Source: CAYXGE01 sp964464435 (GTDB lineage Bacteria > Pseudomonadota > Gammaproteobacteria > Burkholderiales > Methylophilaceae). Taken from it: a stretch of DNA of 64,000 nucleotides. The position numbers and the translations under genes are program-made. Below the pieces are notes generated by a model. The model saw only the letters and a list, made by a program, of their open reading frames with translations, ran no database searches and was not told the origin of the DNA. The stretch is from assembly GCA_964464435.1 (NCBI GenBank), contig CAYXGE010000002.1:8136-72135 (forward strand). The letters are read 5' to 3'. Of this stretch, positions 52,364-60,947 are shown piece by piece; the stretch's first letter is position 1, and each line of letters begins with the position of its first letter.

Positions 52364-52389
52364 ACGAGATATAAGACTAGGGAGCGAGC

Positions 52390-52728
52390 ATGAAAAAAAT
52401 TGATGCAGTCATTAAACCTTTTAAATTAGATGAAGTAAGAGAAGCATTATCTGAAATTGGTGTCACCGGTTTAACGGTCACGGAGGTGAAAGGTTTTGGT
52501 CGTCAAAAGGGCCATACTGAGTTATACCGTGGTGCAGAATATGTGGTGGATTTTTTGCCAAAAATTAAAATTGAATTAGTGGTCGCAGATAATATGGTTG
52601 AAACCGCCATGGAGGCAATTATCAAAGCGGCACATACTGGTAAAATTGGCGATGGTAAGATATTCGTAACTTCAGTTGAGCAAGTTGTGCGAATTCGTAC
52701 TGGTGAAACTGGCGAATCTGCGGTGTAA
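52390..52728 (+). CDS. glnB: Nitrogen regulatory protein P-II
   Basis: 112 residues. The uridylylated tyrosine is Y51 in HTELYRGAEY, and the C-terminal TGKIGDGKIFV signature is present. The trimeric protein senses 2-oxoglutarate, ATP/ADP and glutamine status and controls glutamine synthetase adenylylation and NtrB. No amtB gene follows, so GlnB is more likely than GlnK. Confidence 0.95.
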   Translation: MKKIDAVIKPFKLDEVREALSEIGVTGLTVTEVKGFGRQKGHTELYRGAEYVVDFLPKIKIELVVADNMVETAMEAIIKAAHTGKIGDGKIFVTSVEQVVRIRTGETGESAV

Positions 52729-52775
52729 TTTTCAGAAGGCGCAATTTATTTCGCTTTTAGGTCTACACATTTATC

Positions 52776-53165
52776 ATGATTCAGATTACACAGTTTTTGC
52801 ATATAGGCTTAATTATTAGTGATTTGGCACGCGCTAAACAGTTTTATGAAGGTGTGTTGGGGCTAACACCAAGTAATAAGCGCCCCGCTTTAAGCTTTGA
52901 AGGGGTTTGGTACAATATTGGTATTAATCAAATTCATTTAATGTGTGTGCCTGACCCTTATCAAGATGCCATTAAGCCTCCACATGGCGGTCGAGATATT
53001 CATTTAGCGTTAGCTGTGGATGATGTTGAGCCCGTGATTCAAGCCCTAGAAAAAGCGGGTGTGGCCTATACTAAAAGCATGTCAGGCAGAGCGGCTGTAT
53101 TTTGCCGTGACCCAGATGGTAATGCCATTGAGTTTTCTGCCATTAAACTAGAAGAATTGTTGTAA
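52776..53165 (+). CDS. VOC-family (glyoxalase/bleomycin-resistance fold) protein
   Basis: 129 residues with the two beta-alpha-beta-beta-beta units of the VOC fold. Likely metal ligands are His in FLHIGLII, His in RDIHLALAV and Glu in DGNAIEFSAI. VOC enzymes include glyoxalase I, dioxygenases and epimerases; no specific activity can be assigned. It lies 47 bp after glnB, and its stop nearly touches that of the convergent feoB. Confidence 0.85.
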   Translation: MIQITQFLHIGLIISDLARAKQFYEGVLGLTPSNKRPALSFEGVWYNIGINQIHLMCVPDPYQDAIKPPHGGRDIHLALAVDDVEPVIQALEKAGVAYTKSMSGRAAVFCRDPDGNAIEFSAIKLEELL

Positions 53166-53169
53166 TGAG

Positions 53170-54960
53170 TTAGTAGCCCAACCAACGGGCGCCTTGGTAA
53201 AACACAAAACTCACTAGCCAAGCCAATATTAGGGACCAAGCAATGGCAATACCCGTATATGTATAACTTTTAGATTCATTACGCATGGTAGCAATAGTGG
53301 ATAAACATGGGGTATATATCAGGGTAAATAACATAAAGCTGACGCCTTGCACCCAGTCTAATTGGCTGGCAATCATGGTAGTTAATGCATCACCCTGAAG
53401 CCCATAAATCACGGCTAGAGAGCCTACCACAATTTCTTTAGCAACAAAGCCAAAAATCAAGGTTATCGCCAATTTTCCATCAATACCAATTGGGCTGAGC
53501 ACAGGTTCAAAAAAGGCGCCAATCTGGCCTGCATAGGTTTCGGCGCTGGCGGTTGCTAAGCCAGCTGGGTAATTACTTAAAGCCCATACTAATACCACGC
53601 CAGCCACAATAAACTTGCTCGCGCGCGTTAAAAAATGGCGCACCTCATGCCAGCCTCTTAACAAGATTTGTCGAATTGTTGGAAAACGGTAAGGAGGCAA
53701 CTCTAAAATAAAAGGTTCTTGATTTTTATAATGTTTTTTAAAAATAAGTGCTGTGATTAAAATGGTTATGAAGCTCATGAGATACATGGCAAAAAGCACA
53801 AAGGGTGCTTGGTTGGCTGAGAATAAAATGGCGGTCATAAAGACAAAGACTTGAAGTCTTGCAGAACATAAAGATAAGGGAATGACTAACATGGTCAGTA
53901 GGCGCATGGCTCTTGAGCGCATGACACGCGTTCCCATTAGGGCTGGAACATTGCAACCAAAGCCCATAAGCACCATTACAAAGCCTCGCCCATCCATGCC
54001 CATTTTAGCCATGAGTGCGTCCATTAAAAATGCAGCACGTGACATATAGCCACTGTCTTCCACAATGGACATAATTAAAAAGAATAGCACGACGATAGGC
54101 ACAAACGCTGCTACTGTGCCAACGCCATCATATATGCCATTCACGATTAATGCACTTAACCATTTGGGCAAACTACTTACCGCTGGTTCTAGCGCGTGCA
54201 GTTTAAATAAATCTAAAATCCAAGCAACAAAATCTTGTAATGGTGTGCCCAAAGTGAATATGAGCTGAAAAATAGCAAATAAGGTTGCAAAAAATATGGG
54301 CAAACCAAGCCATGGGTGCAATAAAATACGATCGATAGAGGTTGTGAGTTGGTCATTCATCTTTAGTGGCATTTGCACGCTTGATTTCACTATGGATTCC
54401 ATCTCATGCTCAATGGCAATATCAGCTTCAAGTTGTTGACTAATTTTTGCAGGACTCACCAATTCCCCAGTTTGATGGATTAAATTACCAGCTAAATTAA
54501 TCGCTTGTTGGCAATTGTCACCATACTTTGCACTAATTGGAAACACAGGTATGCCAAGTTGTTGGCTCATTTTATCGACATCAATACTAATGCCCGCGCG
54601 CTTAGCTTCATCAATCATGTTCAGGCAAAGTAGCATGGGTAGCCCTAGTGCTTTGATTTGTAGAGCGAGTGAGAGTTGGCGGTCAATTTGTGAAGCATTT
54701 AAAACAATTAATAATAAATCGACAGGATGCTCGCTTAGAAAGTGTCGTACGACATGTTCATCATCTGAAAACCCATGTAAATCATATAAGCCTGGTAAAT
54801 CGACCAACTCGACAATATGCCCACCCGCCAAAATTTTAGCGGTCATTAAATCAACAGTGATACCTGGCCAGTTGCCAACCCTTGCAGATGCGCCACTTAA
54901 ACGATTAAACAGGGTGGATTTGCCCGTGTTGGGCATGCCAATGAGGGCAATACGTTTCAT
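53170..54960 (-). CDS. feoB: Ferrous iron transporter FeoB (short form)
   Basis: 596 residues, shorter than the 773 of E. coli FeoB. The N-terminal G domain has GMPNTGKSTLFNRLSG, DLPGLYDLHGF and LNMIDEAKR. The membrane part contains Gate motifs, including MGFGCNVPALMGTR near 335 with the conserved Cys and a second Gate with FGFVAKEIVVGSLAVIYG. It imports Fe2+ across the cytoplasmic membrane. It overlaps feoA by 4 bp and shares its Fur-box promoter. A FeoC gene is not seen. Confidence 0.95.
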   Translation of the reverse strand: MKRIALIGMPNTGKSTLFNRLSGASARVGNWPGITVDLMTAKILAGGHIVELVDLPGLYDLHGFSDDEHVVRHFLSEHPVDLLLIVLNASQIDRQLSLALQIKALGLPMLLCLNMIDEAKRAGISIDVDKMSQQLGIPVFPISAKYGDNCQQAINLAGNLIHQTGELVSPAKISQQLEADIAIEHEMESIVKSSVQMPLKMNDQLTTSIDRILLHPWLGLPIFFATLFAIFQLIFTLGTPLQDFVAWILDLFKLHALEPAVSSLPKWLSALIVNGIYDGVGTVAAFVPIVVLFFLIMSIVEDSGYMSRAAFLMDALMAKMGMDGRGFVMVLMGFGCNVPALMGTRVMRSRAMRLLTMLVIPLSLCSARLQVFVFMTAILFSANQAPFVLFAMYLMSFITILITALIFKKHYKNQEPFILELPPYRFPTIRQILLRGWHEVRHFLTRASKFIVAGVVLVWALSNYPAGLATASAETYAGQIGAFFEPVLSPIGIDGKLAITLIFGFVAKEIVVGSLAVIYGLQGDALTTMIASQLDWVQGVSFMLFTLIYTPCLSTIATMRNESKSYTYTGIAIAWSLILAWLVSFVFYQGARWLGY

Positions 54961-55184
54961 TGCTGTTTCAATTCTATATGTTGCGCTTCTTGCATGCGAA
55001 GAATAATGTCTGTGCTACCAATTCGCACTTGTAGAGGTCCGTTGAGTGGTGCAGTTCTAATCAATTGAATAAGCTTTCCAGTTCTGAATCCCATTGCATT
55101 TAGCCTTAAAGCTAAAGTGGGCTCGGCATGAACCTGCTGAATAATGCCACTTTGACCGACTTGTAACTGACTTAACTTTAGCAT
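54957..55184 (-). CDS. feoA: Ferrous iron transport protein FeoA
   Basis: 75 residues of the SH3-like FeoA fold: LSQLQVGQSGIIQQVH, RLNAMGFRTGKLIQLI and STDIILRMQEAQHIEL. It acts with FeoB on the cytoplasmic side. It is the first gene of feoAB, with a Fur box 20 bp upstream. Confidence 0.95.
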   Translation of the reverse strand: MLKLSQLQVGQSGIIQQVHAEPTLALRLNAMGFRTGKLIQLIRTAPLNGPLQVRIGSTDIILRMQEAQHIELKQQ

Positions 55185-55203
55185 GCTATAGATTTAATTA
55201 AAT

Positions 55204-55222
55204 GATAATCGTTCTTATTATC
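55204..55222. promoter_or_regulatory. Fur box upstream of feoAB
   Basis: GATAATCGTTCTTATTATC matches 14 of 19 positions of the Fur consensus with both outer hexamers intact, 20 bp upstream of the feoA start. Ferrous iron import repressed by Fur-Fe is standard. Confidence 0.8.
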
Positions 55223-55252
55223 TCATAAATCAAAAACGATGCGATGTAAGGG

Positions 55253-55280
55253 GTGAAAAAAAACCCAGCAAGCTGGGTTT
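55253..55280 (-). terminator. Rho-independent terminator downstream of ppiC
   Basis: AAACCCAG and CTGGGTTT arms (55261-55268, 55273-55280); on the minus strand the hairpin is followed by a run of T (the A-run at about 55256-55263). It separates the ppiC cluster from feoAB. Confidence 0.88.
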
Positions 55281-55292
55281 CTTCAATAATTG

Positions 55293-56084
55293 TTACTTGT
55301 TATTAACTGTGATTTTAGCTTTAGCTTTTAAATCAGCTAAATACTTTTCTAACTGACGTTGTTGTAATTGTTTTTGCAAGCCTTCTTTCACTTTGTCATA
55401 GGCTGGGGCTTGGGTCGCACGCGTATCTTCAAGTTTAATGACATGCCAACCGAATTGTGTTTGTACTGGCGTTTGTGTAACGCTACCTTTTTTTAGTGCT
55501 ACTACGGCATCACTAAATGGTTTAACCATGCCAGCAGGTGAAAACCAACTTAAATCACCACCTTTATCTTTTGAGCCTGGATCTTTAGATTTTTCTTTTG
55601 CAATTTTTGCAAAATCACCACCTTTACCAAGCTGAGCAATAATGTCTTTTGCTTCGGCTTCTGTAGCGACCAAAATATGACGCGCATTGTATTCTTTGTC
55701 ACCTAGAGCTTGCTTGTATTTGTCATAAGCGGCTTTAGTGTCAGCTTCACTTACTGGGTTTTTCTTGAGGTAGTCTTGTAAGAAAGTATTGACTAATAAT
55801 TCACGTCTACCTAATTCTTCACGTGCTTTATAGTCAGCAGTCTTATCTAAACCAACGCGTTGAGCCTCTTGGTAAATGAGTTCACTGCTTACCAATTTAT
55901 TAATAATCATTTCTTTGGTGTTGGCGTCTACGGTTTGACCACGTGCAGTAGCATCTTTGCTAATAAAATCATATAAAGATTGGCTAATACCTTTACCGTT
56001 AACGGTAGCAATATCGTTGGCATATACAGGCAAAACTAAGGTTAAACCAATGATTGACGCGAGGATTTTAGAAGTTAATTGCAT
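55293..56084 (-). CDS. Periplasmic parvulin-type peptidyl-prolyl isomerase
   Basis: 263 residues with a signal peptide (IIGLTLVLPVYANDIA), an N-terminal SurA-like helical region, and a parvulin domain from about 130 to 225: ARHILVATEAEAKDII, GGDFAKIAKEKSKD, GGDLSWFSPAGM and TQFGWHVIKLED. It helps fold exported proteins. It is the last gene of yciB-yciI-bolA-ppiC, a conserved betaproteobacterial order. Confidence 0.92.
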   Translation of the reverse strand: MQLTSKILASIIGLTLVLPVYANDIATVNGKGISQSLYDFISKDATARGQTVDANTKEMIINKLVSSELIYQEAQRVGLDKTADYKAREELGRRELLVNTFLQDYLKKNPVSEADTKAAYDKYKQALGDKEYNARHILVATEAEAKDIIAQLGKGGDFAKIAKEKSKDPGSKDKGGDLSWFSPAGMVKPFSDAVVALKKGSVTQTPVQTQFGWHVIKLEDTRATQAPAYDKVKEGLQKQLQQRQLEKYLADLKAKAKITVNNK

Positions 56085-56140
56085 TGTTGATTCCTTGTTG
56101 AAATAAGACGTGCTTTTAAATTATCAATATGAAAATAGTG

Positions 56141-56413
56141 CTAGTGATTTAAAGGAGCTTCATCTGGCGAATAAGCTTGAATACTAAGGGCATGTATTTG
56201 TTTTGTCATTAAATCAGCAACTTGTGCATAAATGAGACGGTGTCTCATTATCTGCGATTTTCCAAAAAAATGCGAGCTTATGATATTTAATGTGAAATGT
56301 CCACCGCCAGTATTACCTTTATGTCCATGATGGAGTGCGCTGTTATCGATAAGTTCAAGCTGTATCGGCTCAAAAACTTGTAAACGCGCAGTAATTTCTT
56401 CTGATAGTGTCAT
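56141..56413 (-). CDS. bolA: BolA family protein
   Basis: 90 residues with LELIDNSALHHGHKG and the conserved His in RHRLIYAQVADLM. BolA proteins bind monothiol glutaredoxins via a shared Fe-S cluster and influence iron and stress responses and cell shape. It overlaps the YciI-like gene by 4 bp. The family member (BolA versus IbaG) is not certain, but the HHGHKG loop fits BolA. Confidence 0.92.
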   Translation of the reverse strand: MTLSEEITARLQVFEPIQLELIDNSALHHGHKGNTGGGHFTLNIISSHFFGKSQIMRHRLIYAQVADLMTKQIHALSIQAYSPDEAPLNH

Positions 56414-56712
56414 GCGGGTAGGGTTTTTCTAAAAGGTTTAACTTCTACATGTTGATATACGCCATTCAGGCTAAAAGGGTCTTGCGCCGCCCATGCTTGA
56501 GCGGCTTCTAAGTCAGCAAACTCTGCCACAATTAGACTTCCAGTAAAGCCTGCAGGCCCAGGGTCCATGCTATCAATCGCTGGAAAAGGTCCAGCCAACA
56601 GTAAGCGGCCTTCTGCTTGTAGCTGTGTAAGTCTTGCTAAATGTGCAGGGCGTTCTGCCAATCTTTTTTCTAAACTATTGGCTGCATCTGTTGCAATAAT
56701 GGAATACCACAT
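56410..56712 (-). CDS. YciI-like protein
   Basis: 100 residues of the ferredoxin-like YciI/YCII fold: RPAHLARLTQLQAEGRLLLA and the aspartate in GPFPAIDSMDPGPAGFTGS. YCII domains are related to dehydrochlorinases and muconolactone isomerases; the function of this one is unknown. It is between yciB (3 bp) and bolA (4-bp overlap), the usual context. Confidence 0.9.
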   Translation of the reverse strand: MWYSIIATDAANSLEKRLAERPAHLARLTQLQAEGRLLLAGPFPAIDSMDPGPAGFTGSLIVAEFADLEAAQAWAAQDPFSLNGVYQHVEVKPFRKTLPA

Positions 56713-56715
56713 GAT

Positions 56716-57261
56716 TTAACCTTTCGGCTCGTCTTGCTCTTTAAAATACTGGCTGAGAAGTATGCCCTGCGCAATAATGAATATAAACATCAGGGCGGTA
56801 ATGCCAAACAATTTAAAATTAACCCATGTGCTTTCTGAATAATTAAACGCAACATAAAGGTTTAAAAAACCTAAAAACACAAAAAATATGCCCCATACTA
56901 AGTTGAGTTTAAACCAAATAGAATCTGGCATTTCCATTTGTTTACCCATCAGTTCTTTAATATAGTTTTTGTTAAATGCGAGTGTTGAAATGAATAAAAA
57001 TGCCGCAACTAACCAATACAATACAGTGGGTTTCCACATAATAAATGTTTTGTCATGAAAGAGTAGTGTAGCCCCCCCAAGCACGGCAATGACTACACCA
57101 CTGGTGATGAGCATTTTGTCTACTTTGCCATGGCGCACTTTGACATAAATAATTTGTGCTAAGGTAGCGGCAATGGCAACCCCTGTAGCTACATAAATAT
57201 CAAACAGCTTAAAAGCTGCAAAAAATAAAATTACTGGAAATAAATCAAACAACAACTTCAT
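56716..57261 (-). CDS. yciB: Inner membrane septation protein A (YciB/IspZ)
   Basis: 181 residues with about five membrane helices. The N-terminus KLLFDLFPVILFFAAFKLFD and WFKLNLVWGIFFVFLGFLNL are family hallmarks. YciB is linked to cell envelope synthesis and septation. It is the first gene of the four-gene minus-strand cluster and divergent from the PHP-domain gene. Confidence 0.94.
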   Translation of the reverse strand: MKLLFDLFPVILFFAAFKLFDIYVATGVAIAATLAQIIYVKVRHGKVDKMLITSGVVIAVLGGATLLFHDKTFIMWKPTVLYWLVAAFLFISTLAFNKNYIKELMGKQMEMPDSIWFKLNLVWGIFFVFLGFLNLYVAFNYSESTWVNFKLFGITALMFIFIIAQGILLSQYFKEQDEPKG

Positions 57262-57325
57262 AAAAATTCACAATCAGTTTAATCGTTGGTAGAAATTGCT
57301 ATATTAGCGAAAGCGGTATTTTGCT

Positions 57326-58225
57326 ATGATTCTAGTCACGTCACAAGGTTTTATTCAAAACATGCCCTGCTTAATTGATTTACATTGCCATTCAACCGTA
57401 TCAGACGGCACACTTACCCCAACTGAACTTGTGCAGCATGCTGCAAGTCAAGGTGTGCGTGCGATGGCGCTCACTGATCATGATGATTTGGCGGGGCTAG
57501 AAGAGGCGAGGCAAGTGGCAAACGCACTAGGCTTACACTTTATAAATGGGGTAGAAATTTCAGTCACTTGGCGTAAGCGTACTTTGCATATTGTGGGTTT
57601 AAATATTGACCCTAGTAATCAAGCGTTAGTGCAGGGCTTGGCAAATATACGAAACGGTAGGCATGTACGAGCAGAAGGAATGGCTGCTGGTTTAGATAAG
57701 CATGGTATAACAGGTAGCCTTGAAGGTGCCTACCAATATGCTAAGCAAGGCATTATTAGTCGTACACATTTTGCGCGATTTTTAATAGAACAAGGCCATG
57801 CTAAAAACATGAAAGCGGTATTTAAACGCTTTTTAGTTAAAGGTAAGCCAGGCTATGTCGAACATCAATGGGCAACATTAGAAGATGCGGTAGCTTGGAT
57901 AGTGAATAGCGGTGGAGTGGCGGTGTTGGCGCATCCTGGACGCTATGACATGGGTAAACCCACCATGTTGGAGTTGCTAGAAGAATTTAGAGCCTTGGGT
58001 GGCACAGCCATAGAGGTGGTGACGGGTAGTCACACGCATGAGCATTATCTTCAATATGCAAAGTTGTCTCAAATGTTTGGCCTTCAGGCCTCAATTGGCT
58101 CAGATTTTCATGGGCATGAACAAAGTTATATGGACATGGGGCATTTGCCAGAACTGCCTCGCAACTGTACGCCAGTCTGGTTGCAGTGGCCAGCGCTTAA
58201 TCAATTGCCATTAGTGGTGGACTAA
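57326..58225 (+). CDS. PHP-domain phosphoesterase (YciV/RnmAmp-like)
   Basis: 299 residues, or 287 if the ATG at 57362 is used, which starts exactly at the domain (PCLIDLHCHSTVSDG). Metal ligands are in DLHCHS, ALTDHDDLAGL, VEISVTW, AHPGRYDMG and GSDFHGHE. Homologues remove phosphate from 3',5'-nucleoside bisphosphates or trim RNA 5' ends. The following yciO-type gene overlaps its stop by one base, the same order as in E. coli (yciV-yciO). Confidence 0.9.
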   Translation: MILVTSQGFIQNMPCLIDLHCHSTVSDGTLTPTELVQHAASQGVRAMALTDHDDLAGLEEARQVANALGLHFINGVEISVTWRKRTLHIVGLNIDPSNQALVQGLANIRNGRHVRAEGMAAGLDKHGITGSLEGAYQYAKQGIISRTHFARFLIEQGHAKNMKAVFKRFLVKGKPGYVEHQWATLEDAVAWIVNSGGVAVLAHPGRYDMGKPTMLELLEEFRALGGTAIEVVTGSHTHEHYLQYAKLSQMFGLQASIGSDFHGHEQSYMDMGHLPELPRNCTPVWLQWPALNQLPLVVD

Positions 58226-58848
58226 TGGCACAGTTTTTTGTAATGCACCCAGATAATCCACAAGTGAGATTGATTCATCAAGCAGCGGAGATTCTTAGGC
58301 AAGGTGGTGTAATCGCTTACCCTACAGATTCTAGTTATGCGCTGGGTTGTTTAATGGAGTTTAAAGAAGCTCAAGATAAAATACGAGCGATTCGTGAAGT
58401 GGATGCTCATCATCACTTTACCTTGGTTTGTCGCAATTTGGCAGAGCTGGCTAATTACGCCCAAGTGGATAACAGCCAGTTTAGATTGCTCAAAGCCAAT
58501 ACCCCAGGGCAGTATACTTTTATCTTAAAAGCCACCCGTGAACTACCTCGTCGCTTGCATCACCCTAAAAGAAGTACGGTAGGCTTGCGTGTGCCCAAGC
58601 ATGGCGTAACTTTGGCCTTGCTTGAGGCGCTAAATGCGCCTATTCTTAGTATGACATTATTAATGCCTAATGAATCAGAGCCCCTAAATGATGCTTGGCA
58701 AATACGTGAGTGCTTAGAACATCGAGTTGATTTGGTGATTGATGCAGGTGCTTGCCATGCAGAACCGACGACCGTGATTGATTTAAGCACAGATACCCCC
58801 ATATTAATAAGACAAGGGGCAGGCGATGCAAGCCCATTTAATCTTTAA
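58225..58848 (+). CDS. YciO family (Sua5/YrdC fold) protein
   Basis: 207 residues of the Sua5/YrdC/YciO fold: GGVIAYPTDSSYALGC near residue 26, TPGQYTFILKAT near 93, and GLRVPKHGV. Sua5/YrdC proteins make threonylcarbamoyl-AMP for t6A tRNA modification; YciO members are paralogues with lower or uncertain activity. Context next to the PHP gene favours YciO. TcdA, which acts after t6A formation, is also encoded in this window. Confidence 0.88.
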   Translation: MAQFFVMHPDNPQVRLIHQAAEILRQGGVIAYPTDSSYALGCLMEFKEAQDKIRAIREVDAHHHFTLVCRNLAELANYAQVDNSQFRLLKANTPGQYTFILKATRELPRRLHHPKRSTVGLRVPKHGVTLALLEALNAPILSMTLLMPNESEPLNDAWQIRECLEHRVDLVIDAGACHAEPTTVIDLSTDTPILIRQGAGDASPFNL

Positions 58849-58880
58849 CTTTTTAAACGCTCAATCAATAGAAGCCATCA

Positions 58881-59516
58881 ATGGAATTTAATCTCATACA
58901 AAAAATCTCAATTTATGCATTGCCAGTCATCTTTGCTATTACGGTACATGAGGCCGCCCACGGCTATGCTGCACGCTATTTTGGTGATTTAACTGCCCAT
59001 CATCAGGGCCGTATTACGCTTAACCCGATTAAGCATATTGACCCCATAGGTACAATCTTAGTGCCGATGATTGCCATGCTGGTGGGTGGCATATTATTTG
59101 GTTGGGCTAAACCTGTGCCTGTGAATTTTGGGCAACTTAAACACCCCAAAAAAGACATGTTGTGGGTTGCCGCAGCGGGGCCATTTTCTAATTTTCTGAT
59201 GGCGATATTTTGGGCGCTAATGCTGAATTTTGCTGGTCATGCAGGTCAATTTGCCTTGCCATTAAGCTTAATGGCACAAGCAGGTGTGCTGATTAACGTG
59301 GTGCTGATGGTGCTTAATTTGCTGCCGTTACCACCGTTAGATGGCGGCCGCATTGCAATCAGCTTGTTACCTAATCATTTGGCATATCAGTTTTCAAAAA
59401 TTGAACGCTATGGCTTTATTATATTGATTGGCTTATTGGCGACTGGCTTATTATCTAAGATATTAGACCCCATAGTGATTGGCTTTGTGAAGCTCATTTC
59501 TTGGCTGTTTGTCTAG
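58881..59516 (+). CDS. Site-2 protease family (M50) membrane metalloprotease
   Basis: 211 residues with several membrane helices. The zinc motif HEAAHGY (HExxH) is near residue 22 and NLLPLPPLDGGRI near 150 gives the NxxPxPxLDGG ligand motif. It lacks the PDZ domain of RseP, so it is the small YwhC-like type. Substrates are unknown. It precedes trpS, as in many betaproteobacteria. Confidence 0.92.
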   Translation: MEFNLIQKISIYALPVIFAITVHEAAHGYAARYFGDLTAHHQGRITLNPIKHIDPIGTILVPMIAMLVGGILFGWAKPVPVNFGQLKHPKKDMLWVAAAGPFSNFLMAIFWALMLNFAGHAGQFALPLSLMAQAGVLINVVLMVLNLLPLPPLDGGRIAISLLPNHLAYQFSKIERYGFIILIGLLATGLLSKILDPIVIGFVKLISWLFV

Positions 59517-59517
59517 T

Positions 59518-59727
59518 GCAACTGTAGTACAATAAACACTTTAAAAAATAATCACTTTCATAAATAATCACTNNNNNNNNNNNNNNNNNNNNNNNNNNNN
59601 NNNNNNNNNNNNNNNNNNNNNNNNNNNNNNNNNNNNNNNNNNNNNNNNNNNNNNNNNNNNNNNNNNNNNNNNGCAACTGTAGTACAATAAACACTTTAAA
59701 AAATAATCACTTTCATAAATAATCACT
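59518..59727. other. False gap: 55-bp duplicated contig ends around 100 N
   Basis: Bases 59518-59572 and 59673-59727 are identical 55-mers on either side of 100 Ns (59573-59672). A single copy would place the M50 protease gene and trpS about 73 bp apart with nothing missing. Confidence 0.93.
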
Positions 59728-59744
59728 AAGGGTTATCAAGCATT

Positions 59745-60947
59745 ATGGCGGTAGAACGCGTTTTATCTGGCATGCGCCCAACGGGGAATCTTCATTTAGG
59801 CCATTACCACGGCGTGCTTAAAAATTGGCTACGCTTGCAACATGAGCATGAATGTTTATTTTTTGTGGCTGATTGGCATGCGCTCACCACCCATTACGAC
59901 ACCCCTGAAATTATTGAAGAAAGTGTATGGGAGATGGTCATTGATTGGCTAGCGGCAGGTGTTGATCCTGCTTCAGCCACTATTTTTATTCAATCTCGTG
60001 TGCCAGAACATGCAGAATTGCATACGCTACTTTCTATGATTACCCCTTTAAGCTGGCTTGAGCGTGTGCCCACTTATAAAGACCAACAAGAAAAGCTTAC
60101 CAATAAAGATTTGGCGACCTATGGCTTTTTAGGGTATCCATTGTTACAAAGTGCAGATATTTTAATTTACAAAGCAACCCAAGTGCCAGTAGGTGAAGAC
60201 CAAGTGCCGCACATTGAGCTCACACGTGAAGTTGCAAGACGCTTTAATCATATCTATGGTAAAGAAGCTGGCTTTGAAGAAAAGGCTCAAGCTGCCATTA
60301 AAAAGCTGGGCAATAAACGCGGTGCCTTGTATGAAGAAATGCGTAACGCTTACCAACAAAGTGGTGATGAAGAAGCCCTAGAAGCAGCGCGCGCCATGAT
60401 AGAAGAGCAACAAGGCATGAGCATGGGCGATAAAGAGCGTTTGTTAGGCTACCTAGAGGGTGGCGGTAAAATTATCTTAATTGAGCCTGATTACAAACTC
60501 ACACCCGCTTCTCGCATGCCTGGCTTAGATGGGCAGAAAATGTCAAAATCGTATGACAATACCATTTCATTGCGTGAATCACCTGATGTAATTACAAAAA
60601 AAATCAAAACCATGCCAACAGACCCTGCGCGTATTCGTAGAACTGACCCAGGTGACCCAGCAAAATGTCCTGTATGGCAGCTACACCAAGTGTATTCTGA
60701 CGAAAAAACCCAAGATTGGGTGCAAACAGGATGTAAATCAGCAGGTATCGGCTGTATTGAATGTAAACAACCTGTGATTAATAGTGTGCTTGAAGAATTA
60801 CGCCCGATACAAGAACGCGCGGCGCAATACGCTGAAGACCCAACATTAGTTAAAAATATTGTTGCAGATGGCTGTGAGCGCGCCCGTAAAATGGCGCGTG
60901 AAACTATGCGCGAAGTCCGCGAAGTGATGGGCTTAAACTACTCTTAA
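59745..60947 (+). CDS. trpS: Tryptophan-tRNA ligase
   Basis: 400 residues. The class I signatures are TGNLHLGHYHGVL near residue 13 (HIGH) and DGQKMSKSYDN near 265 (KMSKS). It is about 65 residues longer than E. coli TrpS; a good part of the difference is an inserted helical segment near 205-245 (EALEAARAMIEEQQGM and LLGYLEGGGK) just before the KMSKS region. Such longer forms exist in other proteobacteria. It also has a C-terminal CKSAGIGCIECK cysteine group. scpA starts on its stop codon. Confidence 0.96.
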   Translation: MAVERVLSGMRPTGNLHLGHYHGVLKNWLRLQHEHECLFFVADWHALTTHYDTPEIIEESVWEMVIDWLAAGVDPASATIFIQSRVPEHAELHTLLSMITPLSWLERVPTYKDQQEKLTNKDLATYGFLGYPLLQSADILIYKATQVPVGEDQVPHIELTREVARRFNHIYGKEAGFEEKAQAAIKKLGNKRGALYEEMRNAYQQSGDEEALEAARAMIEEQQGMSMGDKERLLGYLEGGGKIILIEPDYKLTPASRMPGLDGQKMSKSYDNTISLRESPDVITKKIKTMPTDPARIRRTDPGDPAKCPVWQLHQVYSDEKTQDWVQTGCKSAGIGCIECKQPVINSVLEELRPIQERAAQYAEDPTLVKNIVADGCERARKMARETMREVREVMGLNYS

